Position numbers and translations under genes: made by a program
Assembly: GCF_001969815.1 (NCBI RefSeq)
Contig: NZ_MRBK01000004.1
Span: forward strand, 248,001-312,000
Reading direction: 5' to 3'
DNA length: 64,000 bases
Source: Bacillus swezeyi
Lineage (GTDB): Bacteria; Bacillota; Bacilli; Bacillales; Bacillaceae
Notes under the pieces: generated by a model
The model's input: the letters and a program-made list of their open reading frames with translations, nothing else
What the model was told of the DNA's origin: nothing
The model's database searches: none
Shown here: positions 63,026 through 64,000 of the stretch, piece after piece
Layout of the letters: each line of letters begins with the position of its first letter
Position numbering within the stretch: position 1 is the first letter of the stretch

Positions 63026-64000
63026 TTACCATTCCCGCAGGGATGATGAAAACCATGCTTTATGCAGTCGGCTGATCCCTTCTTCAATTTCTGTTTCAGA
63101 AAGTCCTCCAAATCCCGCCATTATAACGGAAGAGGTGCTGTCATGAGGATGAATCCAAAAATCTGATACGGGATAAACCTTTACACCAAGCTTTTCTGCT
63201 TTTTGTATGATATCGTCCGCCTGCCGTTTGATCCTCAATAAAATATGGAGCCCCGCTTTTTCCCCGATGATTTCTGCTTCATCCCCGAAATGCTTTTCAA
63301 TAGCTGATATCAATGTTTTATGCTTTTCCTGGTACACTTTTTTCATTTTTCGAATGTGTCTTTCAAAAAAGCCTTCTTTCATAAACAAATACATCGCTCT
63401 TTGAATGATAGGAGAGGAAGCCTGGCTGTAGCGGCCGAGCTTTTCCTGAAACTGGTCTGTCAGCCCCGCAGGCAGGACGATATAACTCAATCTGGCCGCC
63501 GGGAGAAAGGATTTTGAAAAGGTCCCTAAATAAATGACATTTTCCTTTGTATCGAGCGCTTTTAAAGATGGAATAGGCTGTCCCTGATAGCGGAATTCAC
63601 TGTCATAGTCATCTTCGATAATGTAGGCGCCATGATGATAAGCCCACTCCAGCAATTTCAACCTCTTTTGAATCGGAAGCACCATCCCACACGGAAACTG
63701 ATGGGATGGCGTAATGTAGACGAGTTTCGCCCGACTTTCCTCCAACTGTGACAAATCAATCCCATCCGCTTCCAAACCGATTGGCTGAATAGTGCATCCA
63801 TGGTTCAGAAAAACGGAGCGTACACCGTCATAACCCGGATTTTCCGCCGCAACTAAACCGCCCTTAATAGAGAACAGCTGACAAAGCAGACTGACCGCAT
63901 ACTGCGTACCTGAACAGATGACAATTTGCTCTGGCGAACAGCGCACACCCCTTGCCTGAAATAAATATTTCGCCAATTCTGTTCGCAGGCCAATATCACC
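63026..64000 (-). CDS. MocR/GabR-type regulator, C-terminal aminotransferase part (partial)
   Basis: The reading frame is open to the window edge (GDIGLRTELAKYLFQARGVR), so the start and the expected N-terminal GntR winged helix lie outside. What is present is a fold-type I PLP domain: IVICSGTQYAVSLLCQLF, AENPGYDG, TPSHQFPCGMVLPI, IIEDDYDSEFRYQGQPIPSL, and the PLP lysine in YLGTFSKSFLPAARLSYIV. MocR proteins usually control PLP-, GABA- or transport-related genes. A plain aminotransferase is less likely because of the SHQFP and EDDYDSEFRY motifs typical of MocR. Confidence 0.85.
   Translation of the reverse strand, partial: GDIGLRTELAKYLFQARGVRCSPEQIVICSGTQYAVSLLCQLFSIKGGLVAAENPGYDGVRSVFLNHGCTIQPIGLEADGIDLSQLEESRAKLVYITPSHQFPCGMVLPIQKRLKLLEWAYHHGAYIIEDDYDSEFRYQGQPIPSLKALDTKENVIYLGTFSKSFLPAARLSYIVLPAGLTDQFQEKLGRYSQASSPIIQRAMYLFMKEGFFERHIRKMKKVYQEKHKTLISAIEKHFGDEAEIIGEKAGLHILLRIKRQADDIIQKAEKLGVKVYPVSDFWIHPHDSTSSVIMAGFGGLSETEIEEGISRLHKAWFSSSLREW

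Noticed and set aside
1-64000. CRISPR array, rRNA or tRNA genes, insertion sequences
   Set aside because: No regularly spaced repeats, no recognisable RNA gene and no transposase reading frame were found by eye on either strand.

Overview
The window looks like chromosomal DNA of the Bacillus subtilis group, most probably the B. licheniformis/B. paralicheniformis branch. This assignment is an inference from gene content and from remembered B. subtilis gene order: sasA(ywaC)-dlt-ilvK, licBCAH/licR-yxzF-yxlJ, sigY-yxlCDEFG, katX, cydABCD-yxkO and ywcJ. GC is moderate, ribosome binding sites are strong GGAGG types, and rho-independent terminators lie between convergent genes. I saw no tRNA, rRNA, CRISPR array, integrase or transposase.

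Layout. 0-2.4 kb: a clipped XRE-repressor remnant, a small membrane protein, a 27-residue membrane peptide, and an MFS exporter coupled to an 81-residue gene. 2.7-9.5 kb: cell-envelope stress block with the small alarmone synthetase sasA and dltXABCD (D-alanylation of teichoic acids), both behind ECF-sigma type promoters, then ilvK. 9.7-17.5 kb: a second MFS gene, the lichenan/cellobiose PTS operon licBCAH with its regulator licR and a perfect cre site, yxzF, and a 3-methyladenine DNA glycosylase.

17.6-32.4 kb is accessory in character. It holds a divergent three-gene nucleotide-sugar set that fits UDP-L-FucNAc synthesis, a methylcitrate-cycle operon (mmgDEF type) with its own GntR regulator, a PadR/chromate transporter pair, an ABC exporter, a rhamnogalacturonan acetylesterase, two tandem secreted paralogues with duplicated promoters and leader hairpins, and a Bcr-type MFS gene.

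32.5-37.6 kb: the sigY operon with a self-type promoter, followed by a multiply broken MFS gene (yxlH-like) and a second, more decayed copy of its 3' end beyond an intervening secreted-protein gene. 37.7-42.5 kb: an oxidative-stress block with katX divergent from katA (perfect PerR box), then a PerR-type regulator and an extra ferrochelatase. 43-51 kb: secreted pectate lyase behind a cre site and a tiny upstream ORF, NAD(P)HX dehydratase, and the cytochrome bd operon cydABCD.

51-64 kb: fructosamine-kinase-like gene, formate/nitrite channel ywcJ behind a near-perfect Rex box, a DUF1259 gene, the ansAB-mleNA operon with divergent ansR, 6-phosphogluconolactonase, a response-regulator remnant followed by two small membrane proteins, a lipoprotein polysaccharide deacetylase, and a MocR/GabR-type regulator cut by the window edge. 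Common themes are envelope charge and stress, plant polysaccharide use under CcpA, redox control (Rex, PerR), and organic/amino acid catabolism. I found no obviously new multi-gene machine. The best leads are the tandem exoprotein locus, the katA-perR-hemH module, the isolated FucNAc set, and the decaying loci.
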